Under the pieces are notes generated by a model, which worked only from the letters and a program-made list of their open reading frames with translations, was not told the DNA's origin and ran no database searches. The position numbers and the translations under genes are program-made. A DNA stretch of 6,611 nucleotides. Source: an uncultured Prevotellaceae bacterium (GTDB lineage: Bacteria > Bacteroidota > Bacteroidia > Bacteroidales > Muribaculaceae). Shown one piece after another: positions 5,979 through 6,611 of the stretch (positions are counted from its first letter, which is position 1; each line of letters opens with the position of its first letter). Where the stretch lies: contig CAMGFF010000128.1 in NCBI GenBank assembly GCA_946055125.1, forward strand, positions 1 to 6,611, given 5' to 3'.

Positions 5979-6572
5979 TTATTTTATTATATTATACAAA
6001 GTTCGACGCACCCATATTGGAGCGTTCTTTATGTCGGTGTCAAATGATTCAATTGGCATATTCTTTTCTAATAGTCCTTTAATAATGGCTTTATGTTCGT
6101 CAGTAAGCCTTGTCTGTCCGATAGATTTTATTGCTTGAATCAAAATTGCCAATAGCTCGTTCCGATATGCAAAGTTTTTGGGTACGCAGCGCTTGAAGAT
6201 TATGGTCTTTTGTCCCAAATTGATTTTTCGAGCTGATCCTGATGTGAGATAAACAAAATTCATAGGAACTTGGGTTGAAAGTCCAAGCATATTTGCAGCT
6301 GTCTCTCCAGTGGGAAGCACCTGAGCATTATCTCTTCGGGCTATTGCCTTTACTAATTCCTTTACATCTGGTTTAAGAATACCAAATTTCGTAATCTTAG
6401 GTTTGAAATATATCCCCTTAGCCAAACGGCACAATATTCCCTTTTCTGCAAATTCAGATAACAGTCGGCTAATAAATACATCGTTACCCTCTGTTGCAAA
6501 ATCAGTCACAAAAAATAAGGTTCCGGCCTCATTTCCCTGAATCGTTTGCTCTATTTTGTCAACTATTCTCAT
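5979..6572 (-). CDS. abiEi: DUF6088 / AbiEi-like antitoxin
   Basis: The partner antitoxin and probable transcriptional repressor of the downstream toxin. Its first 55 or so residues look like a winged helix-turn-helix (FISRLLSEFAEKGILCR, then the wing-like KGIYFKP at 52-58). The conserved middle follows: FGILKPD (63-69), a VLPTGETAANMLGLSTQVP stretch (85-103), and VYLTSGSAR (107-115). These motifs are typical of DUF6088 proteins found next to AbiEii toxins. At 197 residues it looks complete. The ATG at 6572 is preceded on its strand by TTGATAACAT, with no Shine-Dalgarno sequence, as is usual in this phylum. In type IV systems the antitoxin counteracts the toxin's effect without stable binding and represses its own promoter; both are inferred here from the family. 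Confidence 0.85.
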   Translation of the reverse strand: MRIVDKIEQTIQGNEAGTLFFVTDFATEGNDVFISRLLSEFAEKGILCRLAKGIYFKPKITKFGILKPDVKELVKAIARRDNAQVLPTGETAANMLGLSTQVPMNFVYLTSGSARKINLGQKTIIFKRCVPKNFAYRNELLAILIQAIKSIGQTRLTDEHKAIIKGLLEKNMPIESFDTDIKNAPIWVRRTLYNIIK

Positions 6573-6582
6573 ATGTTATCAA

Positions 6583-6609
6583 GTAGAAAGTTTTTGAAAA
6601 TATTTCTAC
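6583..6609. promoter_or_regulatory. Operator-like inverted repeat upstream of the antitoxin
   Basis: GTAGAAA (6583-6589) and TTTCTAC (6603-6609) form a perfect 7-bp inverted repeat separated by 13 bases. The inner edge lies about 10 bases upstream of the antitoxin ATG. Characterised AbiEi proteins bind inverted repeats at their own promoter to shut the operon down, so this is a natural candidate operator. The window ends two bases further on, so a second repeat and the promoter cannot be examined. Confidence 0.5.
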
Positions 6610-6611
6610 CT

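Overview
The window reads as a chromosomal segment from a member of the Bacteroidota, most likely the Bacteroidales. The evidence is the gene order hisG-hisD-hisC-hisB, a two-domain HisB, a promoter of the TTTG / TAnnTTTG type used by the primary sigma factor of this phylum, and A-rich rather than Shine-Dalgarno-like sequence ahead of the start codons. The GC-rich his genes would fit a Muribaculaceae- or Prevotellaceae-like genome, but genus cannot be fixed from this window. Every gene I accept lies on the minus strand, so the biology reads from high to low coordinates.

Region 1 (6611 down to 4972) is an AT-rich two-gene cassette. A DUF6088/AbiEi-like antitoxin is followed after 8 bases by an AbiEii-type nucleotidyltransferase toxin. 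An operator-like inverted repeat sits just upstream of the antitoxin start. The base composition differs visibly from the his genes, which suggests horizontal acquisition of a type IV toxin-antitoxin or phage-defence module.

Region 2 (about 4860 down to 4518) is the control region of the his operon and the most interesting part of the window. It holds a Bacteroidota-type promoter, then a 26-residue leader peptide with six histidine codons in a row, then an intrinsic terminator (10-bp GC-rich stem plus T-run), and finally hisG. This is the layout of a classical translation-coupled histidine attenuator. A possible antiterminator pairing partner lies just downstream of the histidine run. Between terminator and hisG is a field of degenerate, inverted short words.

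Region 3 (4517 down to 135) encodes hisG (long, self-regulated form), hisD, hisC and bifunctional hisB. They cover the first step and four of the later steps of histidine biosynthesis. The hisD/hisC and hisC/hisB junctions each overlap by 14 bases, implying translational coupling. hisH, hisA, hisF and hisI(E) are not in the window. Region 4 (134 down to 1) holds low-complexity repeat words, a C8A7 homopolymer junction and a strong 15-bp hairpin of unknown role, with no clear gene.
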